A stretch of DNA of 64,000 bases, taken from Fuerstiella marisgermanici (GTDB lineage Bacteria; Planctomycetota; Planctomycetia; Planctomycetales; Planctomycetaceae). Location of the stretch: assembly GCF_001983935.1 (NCBI RefSeq), contig NZ_CP017641.1, positions 6,605,001 to 6,669,000 of the forward strand, written 5' to 3'. How positions within the stretch are numbered: position 1 is the stretch's first letter; each line of letters begins with the position of its first letter. Shown piece by piece: positions 38,394 through 47,564 of the stretch. The notes beneath the pieces were generated by a model, which had not been told where the DNA came from, searched no databases, and saw nothing but the letters and a program-made list of their open reading frames with translations. The translations under genes and the position numbers were made by a program.

Positions 38394-39881
38394 ATGTCAG
38401 ACTCCCAATCTTCATTTACCCACCTCCGCCGTGATTTCCTTACCACCGCCGCCAGCGGCCTCGGCGGCGCGGCTCTCACGGCAATGCTGACCGCAGACGG
38501 CGCGTTGGGTGCCGAAGCAGGAAGTCAGCAAGCCCCGCTGGCGACGCGACGCACACATTTCGAACCCAAAGCGAAGAGCTGCATATTCATCTTCAACGCC
38601 GGCGCACCCTCACAGCTTGATCTGTTCAACTACCGGCCCGAACTGAATCGCCTGGACGGACAGGCGTTGCCGGAATCGCTGCTGGAAGGTGTTCGGTTCG
38701 CCTTCATCGAAAAAGAGACCGCTCGGCTGATGGCCGCTCGGCGCAACTTTCGGCAGAACGGCGAAAGTGGCATGTGGTTTTCTGAACTGCTGCCGAAGAT
38801 CGCAACCTGCGCTGACGACATTTGCATGATCAACAGCATGCACACGGATCAATTCAATCATCATCCGGGGCAGTTGATGATGCAGTGCGGGCAAGCTCAA
38901 TTTGGTCTGCCATCGATGGGATCATGGCTTAGTTACGGGCTGGGCACAGAGAATCAGAATTTGCCGAGTTATGTGGTGCTGACGGCGGGTCGAGGTTCCA
39001 GTGGCGGTGCCACTTTGTGGAGCAGCGGCTATCTGCCGTCGGTGCACGCGGGCGTGTTGCTGCGAAATCAGGGGCCACCGATTTTGAATCTCGAACTACC
39101 GCCCGGCTTGCCACGGTCACTCGAACGACACGGTTTGGACGCGATTCGTGCGCTGAATGAACAAAACTTTCAACGCATGCAGGATCCGGAAATTGCCAGC
39201 CGCATTGCGAACTACGAATTGTCGTTCCGGATGCAATCGGCCGCTCCGGAACTGACCGATATCTCGGGCGAAACGGCGGCAACGCTGGAGGCCTACGGCG
39301 TAAACCGATCAGAACCGAAAGAGCGCGCCAGTCGGGTGGGCTCAGGTGCTCACTATCCGTCATTCGCACGCAATTGTTTGCTTGCTCGCCGCATGGTCGA
39401 ACGAGGCGTCCGCTTTGTAAACATCATCTTCGCGTCGTGGGACCATCACTCCAAACTCGATCGCGAACTGGCGTACAACGCAGGTTGCGTTGACCAGCCC
39501 GTCGCGGCGTTGATTAAGGATTTAAAACAGCGAGGTCTGTTGGACGAAACGCTGGTCGTGTTTGGCGGAGAATTCGGCCGGACTCCCCTGGGCGAAAATC
39601 GCAACAACAGCAAGAACGTCACGGGCCGCGACCACCACCCCAACGCCTTCAGTATGTTCATGGCCGGCGGCGGTTCACGAGCTGGATACACTCATGGCGA
39701 AACCGATGAAATCGGCTGGAATCCCATCGTCGATCCGGTGCACGTCAACGACTTTCAGGCAACGCTGCTAAAACAATTCGGCCTGAACCACAAGAAGCTG
39801 ACGTTCCGTCATCAGGGAGCCGACAAGCGCCTGACCAATATTACTCGGGAAGCTCACGTGATCGACGAGCTGATCGGGTAG
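38394..39881 (+). CDS. DUF1501 protein, Tat-exported
   Basis: 495 residues from the ATG at 38394, which has GAGG about 10 nt upstream; an in-frame ATG at 38379 is the alternative. The N-terminus has the twin-arginine signal L-R-R-D-F-L-T-T-A-A-S-G. The rest follows the sulfatase-like DUF1501 fold: I-F-N-A-G-A-P-S-Q-L-D, H-T-D-Q-F-N-H-H-P-G, F-G-G-E-F-G-R-T-P, R-D-H-H-P-N-A-F. DUF1501 genes almost always pair with DUF1549/1553 genes in planctomycetes, as here. Periplasmic; reaction unknown. Confidence 0.93.
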   Translation: MSDSQSSFTHLRRDFLTTAASGLGGAALTAMLTADGALGAEAGSQQAPLATRRTHFEPKAKSCIFIFNAGAPSQLDLFNYRPELNRLDGQALPESLLEGVRFAFIEKETARLMAARRNFRQNGESGMWFSELLPKIATCADDICMINSMHTDQFNHHPGQLMMQCGQAQFGLPSMGSWLSYGLGTENQNLPSYVVLTAGRGSSGGATLWSSGYLPSVHAGVLLRNQGPPILNLELPPGLPRSLERHGLDAIRALNEQNFQRMQDPEIASRIANYELSFRMQSAAPELTDISGETAATLEAYGVNRSEPKERASRVGSGAHYPSFARNCLLARRMVERGVRFVNIIFASWDHHSKLDRELAYNAGCVDQPVAALIKDLKQRGLLDETLVVFGGEFGRTPLGENRNNSKNVTGRDHHPNAFSMFMAGGGSRAGYTHGETDEIGWNPIVDPVHVNDFQATLLKQFGLNHKKLTFRHQGADKRLTNITREAHVIDELIG

Positions 39882-39950
39882 TCAATTCTGCCTGCCGAGC
39901 AGGGCTTCGGGCTCAGGATGTCGAGTTTATTACGGCCGGATTGATACGGT

Positions 39951-40068
39951 CGTTTAACCCGTAGCCGGAGGCGCAGGCGCCCGTTCATCGGCTTCCGTGA
40001 GTGTTCCGGCTTCTGCTGCGACACAGCCGTCCCCAGCAACGCCTGCGCCTCCGGCTACGGGTTAAACG
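39951..40068. repeat. Perfect 29-nt inverted repeat
   Basis: Left arm 39951-39979 and right arm 40040-40068 are exact reverse complements, separated by 60 nt. It lies between the DUF1501 and PepSY genes, which converge here, so it could act as a bidirectional terminator, though no T-run follows. The core (GTAGCCGGAGGCGCAGGCG) looks like a REP-type unit. Confidence 0.8.
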
Positions 40069-40118
40069 ATCTGCTGGCTTCGCCGCAGAGGTCGCCTGCG
40101 GCGAAGTGCCGTCGGCAC

Positions 40119-41051
40119 CTACAGTTTTGTGGCGACGTAGAAATCGTGAATGCTGAAGTACATCACCGCGGCGGTGACGAGGCTGCAGGCGATGACCATG
40201 GTGCCGAGAATGCGGGCTCGCTTTAGTTGCCACCACATGAACAGGCCTGTCAGGCCCCAGCAGACCATGGCAATGGCCATTGTGTCGACCGCCAATGACC
40301 AGAACATGCGACCATTCCAGTGCGGCGGCTGGCCATGACTGGTGTGTAATCGCAGCAGAAAGTTTCGCGGCGACATTCCGTCTTCGCCGGTGTGCTTTGT
40401 GAGGTCCACATGCCCATCCTTCAGCACATAGGTCACTCGTGCGAGTTCGCCGTCGACGTCGGCCAGAAAGTTCAGCTTGGTCCAGGCGAAGGGTTTGGGT
40501 TCGTCGCTGCTTTGAATGCCAACGCTGGAGAAAATTTCAGCAGCAGAGCGTCGAGCATCGTCCAGCGGATCGGGTTTCAGGCTGATGTTGCGAATGTCGG
40601 AAAGCAGTGGCTGCAGTTCTTCTTCGTTTTTAGGCGGAGTCTTCACCTGTGCCGTTTGGGCGATCGGGTCGATGTAGACGACATGCTGCTGGCCAGCCTC
40701 CTTCACTTCAAACATCACATCATTGGTGAATTCCGCACCGTGATTCTCCGCGAGTGTGATCTTGGCGTCCGCCGCTGATTGCTGCAAAGTATCAACAACC
40801 TGTTGAGCAAACGCGGCGGGGGTGGGGAAGTCTTTGATGGCAGAATCGGCCACGACCTGCTGGTCGATCTGCTGAATTGCCATCGAAGGAAACAAACCCT
40901 GATGATTGAACATCGCTCCGGTAACGCCGTACAGGAAGACCCACGGCAGCAAAAACAGGCCACTGTAAAGGTGGATGCGGCGAATCAGAATTTTGAAACG
41001 CGACCAAAGGCGGCGCGGGGGCGATGAGGGTTGTTCGTTAGTTTCTGACAT
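40119..41051 (-). CDS. PepSY-domain transmembrane protein
   Basis: 310 residues from the ATG at 41051 (an ATG eight codons upstream, at 41075, is equally possible). It has an N-terminal R-I-H-L-Y-S-G-L-F-L-L-P-W helix, a periplasmic PepSY domain in the middle, and C-terminal helices around W-G-L-T-G-L-F-M-W-W. This is the PepSY-TM family, often linked to iron or reductase systems. Upstream NIPSNAP gene ends 4 nt before the earlier start, so the two probably share a transcript. Confidence 0.85.
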   Translation of the reverse strand: MSETNEQPSSPPRRLWSRFKILIRRIHLYSGLFLLPWVFLYGVTGAMFNHQGLFPSMAIQQIDQQVVADSAIKDFPTPAAFAQQVVDTLQQSAADAKITLAENHGAEFTNDVMFEVKEAGQQHVVYIDPIAQTAQVKTPPKNEEELQPLLSDIRNISLKPDPLDDARRSAAEIFSSVGIQSSDEPKPFAWTKLNFLADVDGELARVTYVLKDGHVDLTKHTGEDGMSPRNFLLRLHTSHGQPPHWNGRMFWSLAVDTMAIAMVCWGLTGLFMWWQLKRARILGTMVIACSLVTAAVMYFSIHDFYVATKL

Positions 41052-41079
41052 GACATTCTTTATGTGCTGCGGCAAGCGA

Positions 41080-41847
41080 CTATTTGATCGCCGAATAGTC
41101 GGTCGCTTTCATGTATACGGACTCAGGTCGTTCGCGAAGAAAATCGCCATCCTTCTGGGACTCCTTTGCAACCTTCTGCCACTCGGGATCATTCCGGAAC
41201 GCATCCCATGATTCCTTCGCGGCATCGCGACTTTCGTGGCGGATGATGTAAATCAGCGTGTCCTGTGAAGCTGGTTCGTCAGCCGGGTGCCAATAGGCGA
41301 CGTTTTCGATTCCATGCTTCTTGAACAGCTTCATGGTGTGGTCACGAAAACGAGAATCCAGCCCCTTCAATTTATCTTTGTTGCAGCGGTACGTTCGAAG
41401 TTCGTACACCCCGTCTGTTCCCTGATCGGCGTTCTCAAACTTCGGGTTGTAGTCTGTGGCGTTCATGTAGACCGACTCGGGAGCCTTCGCGAGGATCTTG
41501 CCGTTCTGTTCAGAAGCCTTAGCGGCCTTTTTCCACTCCGGGTCCGCAATGAACGCCTTCCATGACTCCTTTGCAGCTTCGCGGCTCTTGTGTTTGATCA
41601 CGTAGATCAGCGTGTTCTTCGACTTTGCTTGGTCCAGTGGCACCCAATAGCCGACCGATTCGATGCCGTGTTTCTTAAACAGAGCCACCGTGTGGTCGCG
41701 GAAGCGAGCGTTCAGGTCATCCAGCTTGCCTTCGTTGGTCGTGTAGGTGCGAAGTTCGAAGACGTCGGCCATGGCAGAAGACGGCAGGCTGCAAACGGTA
41801 ACCATAAGTATCGCGGCGATCAGTATTTTGGAGAATCGGGTGGGCAT
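41080..41847 (-). CDS. Secreted tandem NIPSNAP-domain protein
   Basis: 255 residues. A signal peptide (about 1-27) leads into two copies of the NIPSNAP domain, about 29-135 and 145-250. Each starts V-(F/Y)-E-L-R-T-Y and contains F-K-K-H-G-I-E, (V/I)-x-H-(K/E)-S-R-(E/D)-A-A-K-E-S-W and E-S-V-Y-M-(N/K)-A-T-D-Y, so the gene arose by internal duplication. NIPSNAP folds are ferredoxin-like alpha/beta barrels of unknown activity. It precedes the PepSY gene, 4 nt away. Confidence 0.9.
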   Translation of the reverse strand: MPTRFSKILIAAILMVTVCSLPSSAMADVFELRTYTTNEGKLDDLNARFRDHTVALFKKHGIESVGYWVPLDQAKSKNTLIYVIKHKSREAAKESWKAFIADPEWKKAAKASEQNGKILAKAPESVYMNATDYNPKFENADQGTDGVYELRTYRCNKDKLKGLDSRFRDHTMKLFKKHGIENVAYWHPADEPASQDTLIYIIRHESRDAAKESWDAFRNDPEWQKVAKESQKDGDFLRERPESVYMKATDYSAIK

Positions 41848-41940
41848 GACAGTGGACTCCGGTGGCGGGATTATTCAGAACGGACCGCAGCATAGCGTGA
41901 CGGACGATGCTTTTCACGGACTCCGGAGCAGGATTCAAGC

Positions 41941-43116
41941 TCATTTGGCCTCATTAAAGAACACGGTCAGGTTCTTTGTTTGTCGAGCCGCCGCGGCGAT
42001 GTCTACTTTGCCGTCGCCGTTCAGGTCGGCTGCTTTAAGGTCTTCCACGGCCACTTCGTCAGCAGAAATCCGTGTGTCGCGCCACTGAGTGCCGTCTTTG
42101 TCCAGCGGTGTGAACATCTTGATTCCCGGTACGCCGGGATCGTTCATGGCTCGCCAACCGACCACAATTTGATCCGAACCGACGTTCAGAAAATCTGCCA
42201 CCGCCAGCGCGTGCCCGTCTTTTAGTTCGTTGTCCAGCACCTTTAAGGCGGGCCAAAGTTCGCCTGGCGTTTCGGGTTCCACGTAGACGGCACAAACCGA
42301 GCCATGTTTGGGTTCGACGGTGGCGATGAAGCGTTTGCCGCCGGGCAGTTTGCCGTCGCGGATTTCTCCGGCAAACTGTTCGGTGAGCTGCGTGGCCTTC
42401 CAGTCGCCCGGCTTGTCTGACTGACGATCGAAGTGCCACACGCCTTCCTTTGCTGCGATGATCAGTTCTTCTTCCGGATCATCGTCCCAGTTGACCGGAT
42501 GAAAGTTATGTGACAGATGCAGGAAGTCGCAGACCACGGCGAACGTCCATTCGTCCTGAGGATTTTTCGGCATGATGTATTCCAACACTCTTAGTCCCGG
42601 CCCATCACCGTCGACGCTGCCTCGACCACGCAACGGCTTTACGATCAACCGGAAGTCGTCGCCCGGGCCTTTGACCCAGTGCATGCGATGAGTGCTCGGA
42701 TCATTGTGAAGTTGCTTCGCAGTCCACGGCTGAGTCCGGTCGTCCGGCGGAATCAGATAGAAGACGGCTCCATCTTTGTTGCTCTCACGATAATTCCATT
42801 GCCCACCGACTGCGATTTCGCACTTTCCGTCTCCGTCGATGTCTCGTGCCGTGATACAGACGTTGTCTCGAACGGTCAGGTCTTTGGCGATGATGTGTTT
42901 GGTCCACGATGGGTTTTCATACCACTGAAACGTCTTTTGGTCTGCCAGCACGATGTCCGTTTTGCCGTCGCCATCGACATCGGTCAGTTGCACGCCGTAG
43001 CCGATGCTGATCTTGTCGATTTCCACCGCCCGCCATTGGAATTCCGGGACCGAGTCGGCGGCGGTGCCAATGGACGGAACGACGGCGAGCAGCAGGCTCC
43101 AAAGTGTGTGTCTCAT
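41941..43116 (-). CDS. Secreted FG-GAP/VCBS-repeat protein
   Basis: 391 residues from the ATG at 43116. Earlier in-frame codons (to 43314) are not protein-like. A signal peptide (M-R-H-T-L-W-S-L-L-L-A-V) is followed by repeats with D-V-D-G-D-G-K-T-D, D-I-D-G-D-G-K-C-E and D-L-N-G-D-G-K-V-D. Overall arrangement is like the FG-GAP gene at 13582-14775, though diverged. It is probably a calcium-bound secreted propeller. Start lies about 260 nt from the divergent radical SAM gene. Confidence 0.88.
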   Translation of the reverse strand: MRHTLWSLLLAVVPSIGTAADSVPEFQWRAVEIDKISIGYGVQLTDVDGDGKTDIVLADQKTFQWYENPSWTKHIIAKDLTVRDNVCITARDIDGDGKCEIAVGGQWNYRESNKDGAVFYLIPPDDRTQPWTAKQLHNDPSTHRMHWVKGPGDDFRLIVKPLRGRGSVDGDGPGLRVLEYIMPKNPQDEWTFAVVCDFLHLSHNFHPVNWDDDPEEELIIAAKEGVWHFDRQSDKPGDWKATQLTEQFAGEIRDGKLPGGKRFIATVEPKHGSVCAVYVEPETPGELWPALKVLDNELKDGHALAVADFLNVGSDQIVVGWRAMNDPGVPGIKMFTPLDKDGTQWRDTRISADEVAVEDLKAADLNGDGKVDIAAAARQTKNLTVFFNEAK

Positions 43117-43379
43117 AGCAGAAATCTCGTCAGTTGAAGTGAAAACAAGGGAGGGCGGGGCAGCGGTGCGGCCGCACTCGCAGAATACACAGAACCTCTG
43201 CTGGAAAGAAGAAAGCCAGCTCGAAGGTGAGAACACAGCGGCGGAGAAGTCCGGCTTTGCGAAAAAGCGGGGCTTCTGCCGGTGCGTCGGGAGGCGGAGT
43301 AGCACCGGTCGCATTCAAACGCCACACTGCCGCAGCATCGATTCGTGTTTCCTATCCCTCGTGCATTTGCCCAACCTTC

Positions 43380-45317
43380 GTGCCTTCAGACTTCCCGCAG
43401 CAACCGCGAATACTATCCGTCATCCCGCCGATGACGCAGTTAAACACGCCCTATCCGTCGACCGCTTACCTCACGGGGTTCCTGCGGTCGCGCGGATTTG
43501 ATGCGGTGCAGGAAGACCTTGCGTTGGCGCTGGTGTTGAAATTGTTTTCGTCCGACGGACTACGGCTGATGCTTCAGCAGATTGAAGCTGACTCCAGCGA
43601 CGACCAGTCCGAAAGCGTAGACCACTTCTGCAACGAATCCGAACAATATGTGGCCACAATCGATTGCGTAATCGCGTTTCTGCAGGGACGCGATTCGACA
43701 CTTGCCCATCGGATCAATAGTCGAACCTTTCTGCCGGAAGGACCTCGCTTCGATTCGGTGGAGCAACACATTGCCGGCGATGACGACGACAGCGATGACC
43801 CGCTGGGCTGGGCGTTCGGAGCGCTGGGGATTCAGGACCGAGCTCGCCATCTGGCAACGCTCTACCTGAGTGACCTCGCCGACGTTGTGAAGGCTGCGAT
43901 TGATCCTCAGTTCGAATTCGTCCGGTATGCCGAATCGCTGGCCGCCAGCCAGCCGACGTTTGATCCGCTGGCGGACGCGCTCGCCGCGCCGATGACGTTG
44001 GTAGACACAACGCTAAAGGAACTGACGTTGGCGGCGATCGAACGTCATCGACCTGACATGGTTCTTGTGTCGGTACCGTTTCCCGGAAGCGTGTACGCCG
44101 CTTTTCGTATCGGCCAGTGCATTAAGTCGGCTTACCCGAAAGTAGCCGTTCTTCTGGGCGGTGGATTTGTGAACACCGAATTGCGTGAGCTATCAGACCC
44201 GCGCGTGTTCGACTACTTTGACTATGTCACGCTGGACGACGGCGAACGTCCCCTGTTGGCGCTGTTTGAATATCTGAGCGGCAAACGGTCGCGCGACAAA
44301 CTCGTGCGGACATTTCTGCGCACCGAATCAACGGTTGATGCTTCAGGCACAGTGCTGTACGTCAATCATGTTGAGCCGGATATCCCCTTCGCGGAGGTCG
44401 GGACGCCGACGTGGGACGGCCTGCCGATCGATCAGTATCTGTCGACGCTGGATATGCTGAATCCCATGCATCGGCTTTGGTCAGACGGTCGTTGGAATAA
44501 GCTAACGATCGCTCACGGCTGCTATTGGAAGAAGTGCAGCTTTTGCGACGTTACGCTCGACTACATCGGCCGTTACGACGACGTTGCCGCTTCCACTTTG
44601 GTGGATCGCATCGAAGCGATTGTGCAGGAGACCGGACAGACAGGGTTTCATTTCGTCGACGAAGCCGCGCCGCCGAAGGCTCTGAAGGCGATGGCGGAAG
44701 AATTGTTGCGGCGCAACGTGCCGATTTCGTGGTGGGGAAATATTCGATTCGAAAAGTCCTTCACGCCCGACCTTTGTGACCTGCTTTCCGAAAGCGGGTG
44801 CATTGCGATTTCTGGTGGGTTGGAAGTCGCGTCGGACAGACTGCTGAAACTGATGAAGAAAGGCGTCTCGGTCGCTCAGGTTGCCCGAGTCACCAAGGCG
44901 TTCAGTGACGCGGGCGTCCTGGTGCATGCGTATCTGATGTACGGGTTCCCGACGCAAACCGTGCAGGACACGGTCGACGCATTGGAATACGTGCGTCAAT
45001 TGTTTGAAGAAGACTGTATTCAGTCTGGTTTCTTTCATCGATTCACATGCACCGTGCATTCGCCGGTCGGGAAGAATCCCGACGAATATGGCGTGAAGCT
45101 GGTGCCACTGCCTCCGGTTTCCTTCGCAAAGAACGACGTCGACTTCACCGATCCCACCGGCGTCGACCACGACTCACTTGGTGTCGCTTTGAACAAGGCG
45201 TTGTACAACTTCATGCATGGCGTGTGCCTGGAAGACGACGTGCGCAGTTGGTTTGACACCAAAGTGCCACGGTCGACAGTGCCGCCAGACTTCATTGCTG
45301 AGGCCCTCGATTCGTGA
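43380..45317 (+). CDS. B12-binding-domain radical SAM protein with CX4CX2C motif
   Basis: 645 residues from the GTG at 43380; the first ATG, at 43431, would cut off the R-I-L-S-V-I-P-P-M-T-Q-L that homologs seem to have. An N-terminal cobalamin-binding-like Rossmann domain ends with V-L-L-G-G-G-F-V-N-T. The Fe-S motif is C-Y-W-K-K-C-S-F-C (44520-44546), giving CX4CX2C in place of the canonical CX3CX2C. A C-terminal part has G-F-H-R-F-x-C-T-V-H-S-P-V. The reaction is unknown. Its stop overlaps the GTG start of the next gene (GTGA). Confidence 0.85.
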   Translation: MPSDFPQQPRILSVIPPMTQLNTPYPSTAYLTGFLRSRGFDAVQEDLALALVLKLFSSDGLRLMLQQIEADSSDDQSESVDHFCNESEQYVATIDCVIAFLQGRDSTLAHRINSRTFLPEGPRFDSVEQHIAGDDDDSDDPLGWAFGALGIQDRARHLATLYLSDLADVVKAAIDPQFEFVRYAESLAASQPTFDPLADALAAPMTLVDTTLKELTLAAIERHRPDMVLVSVPFPGSVYAAFRIGQCIKSAYPKVAVLLGGGFVNTELRELSDPRVFDYFDYVTLDDGERPLLALFEYLSGKRSRDKLVRTFLRTESTVDASGTVLYVNHVEPDIPFAEVGTPTWDGLPIDQYLSTLDMLNPMHRLWSDGRWNKLTIAHGCYWKKCSFCDVTLDYIGRYDDVAASTLVDRIEAIVQETGQTGFHFVDEAAPPKALKAMAEELLRRNVPISWWGNIRFEKSFTPDLCDLLSESGCIAISGGLEVASDRLLKLMKKGVSVAQVARVTKAFSDAGVLVHAYLMYGFPTQTVQDTVDALEYVRQLFEEDCIQSGFFHRFTCTVHSPVGKNPDEYGVKLVPLPPVSFAKNDVDFTDPTGVDHDSLGVALNKALYNFMHGVCLEDDVRSWFDTKVPRSTVPPDFIAEALDS

Positions 45318-46654
45318 GCACTGCGGGCAGGATTCAGGATGATCAGATTCACGACGTGATCATCATCGGTGCCGGTGCGGCGGGCTTGATGGCCGCTGGC
45401 AGCGCTGCGTCGCGAGGCAAGCGGGTGCTGTTGCTAGAGAAGAATCGCAAGCTGGGTGTAAAAATTCTGATGTCCGGCGGAACTCGCTGTAACATCACTC
45501 ACAACTGTGATGCCAAAGGTATCGCGAACGCCTTTGGGCGTCAGGGAAAGTTTCTGCGGTCGCCTTTGGCTGCTCTGTCGCCCGCTGAAGTGATTGAGAA
45601 GATTGAAGGGCAGGGCGTCGCAACCAAAGTGGAATCGACGGGCAAGATCTTCCCGGTTTCAAACAAAGCCATCGACGTGCGAGACGCTTTGGTGAGACTG
45701 GCCACGGAAGCTGGGGCCACCATTCTGACGGAACAGCCGGTCGTTGCAGCAAACGCTATCCCCGCCGTTTCTTCATCGAACGGTCAGCCGGGTACAACGG
45801 AGCATTCAACGAGCTTGTTCCGGGTGCAAACCGAGACTCATTCATTCGTCGCTTCAAAACTGTTGATCACCACGGGAGGCCGATCCTACCCCGGCTGCGG
45901 CACGACCGGTGACGGCTATGCATGGGCCGAACAGTTTGGTCATTCGATCGCTCCCACCATTCCCGCGCTGGCGCCGGTGGTGTGTCATCTTGACTGGGTG
46001 CATGGATTGAAGGGCATCACGATTGAAGACGTGGGGCTCTCGATCATGCCGGTGGCCGTGGAAGGCAGCAAAAGTAAACGGAAGCCGCTGGACAACGGCC
46101 GAGGCCCCTTGTTGTTCACTCACTTCGGCTTTTCCGGCCCGACGGTGATGAATCTCAGCCGCATCATCAGCCGCGCGGCCGCTGGCGAACCTTCTGAATT
46201 AACCAACATCGTTCTGCGCTGCGACTTTCTGCCGTCGACTTCATTGGAAGACCTGACCGCTCAGTTTCGCCAGCAGTCACAGTCCGGCGGTCGTCAGGCT
46301 GCGAGTTCCCTGTTGCTGTCGTTCTTTCCTCGACGGTTGGCGGAAGCGTTGCTCGAACAGGCGAGCATTGAACCGACGCAGCGACTGGCTGAACTTTCGA
46401 AACAGCACACGCAGCGTTTAGTGGATGCCGTCAAACGCACTGACTTTCCGATCCACGGTACGTTGGGCTACGGCAAGGCGGAGGTCACAGCAGGCGGTGT
46501 TCGACTCAACGAAGTAGATAGCCGTGACATGCAAAGCAAACGGCAGCCAGGCCTGTACCTCGCCGGAGAAGTCCTCGACCTCGACGGCCCCATCGGCGGC
46601 TTCAACTTCCAGGCAGCCTTCAGCACCGGCTGGCTGGCGGGGCAGCATGTGTAG
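45314..46654 (+). CDS. BaiN/HI0933-type FAD-dependent oxidoreductase
   Basis: 446 residues from the GTG at 45314. FAD-binding motif I-I-G-A-G-A-A-G-L-M-A-A, then the family marks L-G-V-K-I-L-M-S-G-G-T-R-C-N-I-T, T-G-G-R-S-Y-P-G-C-G-T-T-G-D-G, F-T-H-F-G-F-S-G-P and the C-terminal G-E-V-L-D-L-D-G-P-I-G-G-F-N-F-Q. It is coupled to the radical SAM gene through a GTGA overlap, so the two likely act together, though no substrate can be named. Confidence 0.92.
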   Translation: MSTAGRIQDDQIHDVIIIGAGAAGLMAAGSAASRGKRVLLLEKNRKLGVKILMSGGTRCNITHNCDAKGIANAFGRQGKFLRSPLAALSPAEVIEKIEGQGVATKVESTGKIFPVSNKAIDVRDALVRLATEAGATILTEQPVVAANAIPAVSSSNGQPGTTEHSTSLFRVQTETHSFVASKLLITTGGRSYPGCGTTGDGYAWAEQFGHSIAPTIPALAPVVCHLDWVHGLKGITIEDVGLSIMPVAVEGSKSKRKPLDNGRGPLLFTHFGFSGPTVMNLSRIISRAAAGEPSELTNIVLRCDFLPSTSLEDLTAQFRQQSQSGGRQAASSLLLSFFPRRLAEALLEQASIEPTQRLAELSKQHTQRLVDAVKRTDFPIHGTLGYGKAEVTAGGVRLNEVDSRDMQSKRQPGLYLAGEVLDLDGPIGGFNFQAAFSTGWLAGQHV

Positions 46655-46670
46655 TTGCGGGCAGTCACCG

Positions 46671-46769
46671 TAGGCCGGATCAAGGAGCATCGCGATGCCG
46701 CTCCGGCGCTGCTGGTCGGTAGACTGCAAGGTGGGCGTGCCGGAACGGCGCTGCGCTTGGTCCGGCCTA
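46671..46769 (+). repeat. 99-bp REP/BIME-like repeat, left copy of RAYT
   Basis: Bounded by TAGGCCGGA and its reverse complement TCCGGCCTA, with an internal palindrome GCATCGCGATGC. Same orientation and length as 47370-47468 (11 mismatches of 99 by hand count). Such paired repeats flank REP-associated transposase genes. Confidence 0.85.
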
Positions 46770-46814
46770 CGGGGTTTGCGGGTATAATGCTGCCATCTAT
46801 TTTGGGGAGGCAAA

Positions 46815-47372
46815 ATGGCTGACTATAGGAGATGGCTCGTTCCGGGTGGGACGTTCTTTTTCACCGTTGTTACGTACGCTCGGCGACCTATTTTGATCAC
46901 TGACGACGGGCGACGGTTTCTGAGAAACGCGATTCGTTCAGTGCAGGCACGGCATCCGTTTTCGCTCATCGCGACTGTCCTGCTGCCGGATCACTGGCAC
47001 TTGGTAATGCAGTTGCCGCCGAGAGATGATCGGTATTCGCTCCGAATGAAACAGATCAAAGCTGAATTTAGCGAGCAGTGGCTCAAGGCGGGACATTCGG
47101 AGGCACCTGTGACGGCTTTTCAACGCAAGCGTGGCGAGCGGGGAATCTGGCAAACGAGATTCTGGGAGCACAGCGTGCGAGACGAAATGGATCTCGAGCG
47201 GTGTGCCGACTATATCCATTGGAATCCGCGAAAGCACCGCCTCGTTGACCGAGTTCGCGACTGGAGATGGTCTTCCTTTCACCGGTTTGTCGCATTGGGA
47301 CACTACAACATCGATTGGGGTGGTGCGGCTCAAAAGGACACAGAAGATTTTGACTGGGGCGAACCTGAGTAG
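46815..47372 (+). CDS. REP-associated tyrosine transposase (RAYT)
   Basis: 185 residues. A HUH-type nuclease: the metal-binding motif is P-D-H-W-H-L-V-M (His60 and His62) and the catalytic tyrosine is Tyr133 in Y-I-H-W-N-P. The frame is intact. The stop codon TAG falls within the first bases of the right repeat (47370-47468). ATG at 46815 has GGAGG about 10 nt upstream. RAYTs mobilise or maintain REP elements; this one is flanked by same-orientation repeats about 99 bp long, so it likely acts on them. Confidence 0.9.
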   Translation: MADYRRWLVPGGTFFFTVVTYARRPILITDDGRRFLRNAIRSVQARHPFSLIATVLLPDHWHLVMQLPPRDDRYSLRMKQIKAEFSEQWLKAGHSEAPVTAFQRKRGERGIWQTRFWEHSVRDEMDLERCADYIHWNPRKHRLVDRVRDWRWSSFHRFVALGHYNIDWGGAAQKDTEDFDWGEPE

Positions 47373-47468
47373 GCCGGATCAAGGAGCACCGCGACGCCGC
47401 TCCGGCACTGGTGCGCGGTGGACTGCAAGGTGTGCGTGCCGGAACAGAGCTGCGCTTGGCCCGGCCTA
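47370..47468 (+). repeat. 99-bp REP/BIME-like repeat, right copy of RAYT
   Basis: Direct repeat of 46671-46769, starting with TAGGCCGGA and ending CCGGCCTA. Its first T-A-G is the stop codon of the transposase gene, so gene and repeat share sequence. Confidence 0.85.
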
Positions 47469-47564
47469 CCGGCTACGGAACTACGGGGCTTTGCTTCGAG
47501 CGGTGAATTTGAGTAGAAACTGGTGAAGCCTTCTTCCCAATCCACCGCGTCGCAGGATTTTTGC

